Part shown: piece by piece, positions 62,141 through 64,000 of the stretch
Layout of the letters: the number at the start of each line of letters is the position of its first letter
Position numbering within the stretch: position 1 is the first letter of the stretch
Source: Xylophilus ampelinus
GTDB taxonomy: Bacteria; Pseudomonadota; Gammaproteobacteria; Burkholderiales; Burkholderiaceae_C
DNA length: 64,000 nt
Assembly: GCF_003217575.1 (NCBI RefSeq)
Contig: NZ_QJTC01000010.1
Location: 1 to 64,000, forward strand
Reading direction: 5' to 3'
Notes under the pieces: generated by a model
What the model was told of the DNA's origin: nothing
The model's database searches: none
What the model saw: the letters and a program-made list of their open reading frames with translations, nothing else
Position numbers and translations under genes: made by a program

Positions 62141-63586
62141 TCAAACTTCCAGAATCCAGGTGTCCTTGGTGCCACCACCCTGGGACGAATTGACGACCAG
62201 CGAGCCTTCCTTCAGCGCCACGCGCGTCAGCCCGCCCGGCACCATCTGCACGTCCTTGCCCGACAGCACGAACGGCCGCAGGTCGATATGGCGCGGCGCG
62301 ATGCCGCTCTCGACGAAGGTCGGGCAGCTCGACAGGCTCAGCGTGGGCTGGGCGATGTAGCCGTCGGGCCGGGCGATCAGGGCGCGGCGGAAATCCTCGA
62401 TCTCGGCCTGGGTCGACGCGGGGCCGACCAGCATGCCGTAGCCGCCGGCGCCGTGCACTTCCTTGATGACCAGGTCCTTCATGTTGTCCAGCACGTAGGC
62501 CAGGTCGTCCGGGTTGCGGCACATCCGGGTGGGGACGTTCTTGAGGATCGGCTGCTCGCCCAGGTAGAACTCGATCATCTTGGGCACGTAGGGGTAGATC
62601 GACTTGTCGTCGGCCACGCCGGTGCCCACCGCATTGCAGATCGCCACGTTGCCGGCGCGGTAGGCCCGCAGCAGCCCGGCACAGCCGAGCGTCGAGCCGG
62701 GGCGGAACGCCAGCGGGTCGAGGAAGTCGTCGTCCACCCGGCGGTAGATAACGTCGACCCGCTTCGGGCCGCGGGTGGTGCGCATCCAGACGAAGTCGTC
62801 CTTCACGAACAGGTCCTGGCCCTCGACCAGTTCGACGCCCATCTGCTGCGCGAGGAAGGCGTGCTCGAAGTAGGCGCTGTTGTACATGCCGGGCGTGAGC
62901 ACCACCACCGTCGGCTGCGCGGTGGCCGGCGGGGCCGAGGCGCGCAGGGTTTCCAGCAGCAGATCGGGATAGTGCGCGACCGGGGCCACGCGATGGCGGC
63001 TGAACAGGTCGGGGAACAGCCGCATCATCATCTTGCGGTCTTCGAGCATGTAGCTCACGCCGCTGGGCACGCGGAGGTTGTCTTCCAGCACGTAGTACTC
63101 GCCGTTGCCCTGGGCATCGGGCGCCCGCACGATGTCGATGCCGGCGATGTGCGAGTAGATGTGGTTGGGTACGTCGACGCCCATCATCTCGGGGCGGAAC
63201 TGCGCGTTCTGAAGGATCTGCTCGGCCGGGATCACACCGGCGCGGATGATCTCCTGGTCGTGGTAGACATCGTGCAGGAAGCGGTTGAGCGCGGTGACGC
63301 GCTGCACCAGGCCCCGCTCCATCGTCGCCCACTCGTGCGCCGGGATGATCCGCGGGATCAGGTCGAACGGGATCAGGCGCTCGGTTCCGGAGCCATCCTC
63401 GTCCTTGGCGCCGTAGACGGCGAAGGTAATGCCCACTCTCCGAAAGATCATCTCCGCCTCTTCGCGGCGGACCCGCATGGCATCGACCGATTGGCCGTCG
63501 AGCCACTCACCGTACGTGCGGTAGTGGTCTCGCACGTTGCCGGTCTCGGGCGGCAACGCGGTGTACATCTCGTCGAATAGCTGCAT
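62141..63586 (-). CDS. circularly permuted ATP-grasp protein
   Basis: A 481-residue ligase-like protein of the DUF404/DUF407 type. It starts MQLFDEMYTALPPETGNVRDHYRTY. ATP-grasp elements are YVLEDNLRVPSGVSYMLEDR, CNAVGTGVADDK and VIKEVHGAGGYGMLVGP. It is translationally linked to the alpha-E protein downstream. The product of the pair is not established. Confidence 0.9.
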   Translation of the reverse strand: MQLFDEMYTALPPETGNVRDHYRTYGEWLDGQSVDAMRVRREEAEMIFRRVGITFAVYGAKDEDGSGTERLIPFDLIPRIIPAHEWATMERGLVQRVTALNRFLHDVYHDQEIIRAGVIPAEQILQNAQFRPEMMGVDVPNHIYSHIAGIDIVRAPDAQGNGEYYVLEDNLRVPSGVSYMLEDRKMMMRLFPDLFSRHRVAPVAHYPDLLLETLRASAPPATAQPTVVVLTPGMYNSAYFEHAFLAQQMGVELVEGQDLFVKDDFVWMRTTRGPKRVDVIYRRVDDDFLDPLAFRPGSTLGCAGLLRAYRAGNVAICNAVGTGVADDKSIYPYVPKMIEFYLGEQPILKNVPTRMCRNPDDLAYVLDNMKDLVIKEVHGAGGYGMLVGPASTQAEIEDFRRALIARPDGYIAQPTLSLSSCPTFVESGIAPRHIDLRPFVLSGKDVQMVPGGLTRVALKEGSLVVNSSQGGGTKDTWILEV

Positions 63587-63697
63587 AAAGGGGCGATCTC
63601 CTGTGGGTGAGGATAGCAATTTCCACGCCCCGTTACGGTGGACCCGGCGGAAGATTTAGCGTCGGATAAAGCCGCGTGCCGCAGCGCCGGGATTGTG

Positions 63698-64000
63698 TCA
63701 GGGCGATGAATTCGCCTGCGGCGCGTGCTGCCAGTAGTGTGGCGCACGCCGGCGCTCGCATTTCATCCGGCCCGGCACGGCACTGTCCCACCGCGCGGCG
63801 CCGCAATCCGCGCTGGCGACGACCGGCACTCCGCGGGCGGCATAGCGGGCCATCACATCGGGTGCCGGATGGCCGAAGCGGTTGTGGTAGCCGGCCTGCA
63901 CGATCGCCCAGCGCGGCGCGACCGCGTCGATGAAAGCGGCGGTGGAAGAGGTGCGGCTGCCGTGGTGCGGCACCAGCAGCACGTCGGCCGGGAGCGGTGC
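63698..64000 (-). CDS. comEC: ComEC/Rec2 competence protein, C-terminal part (runs off the window)
   Basis: The frame is open from the right edge to a stop at 63698, about 100 codons. It reads LLVPHHGSRTSSTAAFIDAVAPRWAIVQAGYHNRFGHP, the end of the metallo-beta-lactamase-like domain of ComEC, the channel that takes up single-stranded DNA. The true start lies outside the window. Confidence 0.85.
   Translation of the reverse strand, partial: APLPADVLLVPHHGSRTSSTAAFIDAVAPRWAIVQAGYHNRFGHPAPDVMARYAARGVPVVASADCGAARWDSAVPGRMKCERRRAPHYWQHAPQANSSP

Overview
This GC-rich window comes from a betaproteobacterium, most likely of the order Burkholderiales and the family Comamonadaceae. The evidence is the gene content (YajQ, type-2 argG, the folC-SPOR-cvpA-purF block, prfB-pepN-fbp), the codon use and the families of short intergenic repeats. 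Most of it is ordinary chromosome with core metabolism and signalling genes. Three stretches look accessory: the extreme left end (about 1-1400), a low-GC island (17353-24752) and a short low-GC patch around 35580-36400.

Layout. 1-1400: a compact set of small leftward genes facing a small rightward regulator across a palindrome-bearing divergent promoter; it looks like the control end of a small phage-like element and runs into the start of apaH. 1397-11407: apaH, rhlE, a zinc peptidase, an alpha/beta hydrolase, dcd, guaD with a BMP-type binding protein (purine salvage) and the C4-dicarboxylate transporter dctA. 11443-16620: a CYTH-gene remnant, then a leftward metal/siderophore uptake cluster (DUF2946-like protein, truncated TonB receptor, PepSY membrane protein, full TonB receptor) with a pentamer/hexamer repeat tract inside it. 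16680-16843 is a 164-bp nested palindrome.

17353-24752 is an integrative mobilizable element. It has an 18-bp direct repeat of the tRNA-Asp 3' end at both ends, a tyrosine integrase next to the intact tRNA, a MobV-type relaxase with a candidate oriT, a winged-helix-like protein behind direct repeats, an XRE regulator, small membrane proteins, and as cargo a C5 cytosine methyltransferase translationally linked to a GIY-YIG nuclease (a probable type II restriction-modification pair). The methyltransferase is preceded by a 25-codon leader ORF folded into a nested hairpin that covers its ribosome-binding region. The island splits the tRNA-Ala/Glu/Asp cluster from its original terminator, which is still visible at 17303-17334.

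24735-64000: tRNAs, gltX, purF, cvpA, SPOR protein, folC, an ArsC-like protein, a glycine-zipper protein, a sigma/anti-sigma pair, ppnP, argG, murB, a retropepsin-like protease, yajQ, a degenerate HD protein, plsY, ybaK, an aldo-keto reductase, a second hydrolase, a four-gene kinase-CheR-CheB-kinase operon, a sterol desaturase-like protein, prfB (with its programmed frameshift), pepN, fbp, tRNA-Thr, two small low-complexity exported proteins, a large PAS-GGDEF-EAL protein, an alpha-E/ATP-grasp pair and the 3' part of comEC. A six-copy 17-nt palindromic repeat family (GCTAT-N7-ATAGC followed by a conserved RGTCG) is scattered through the chromosome, with one copy in frame inside pepN.
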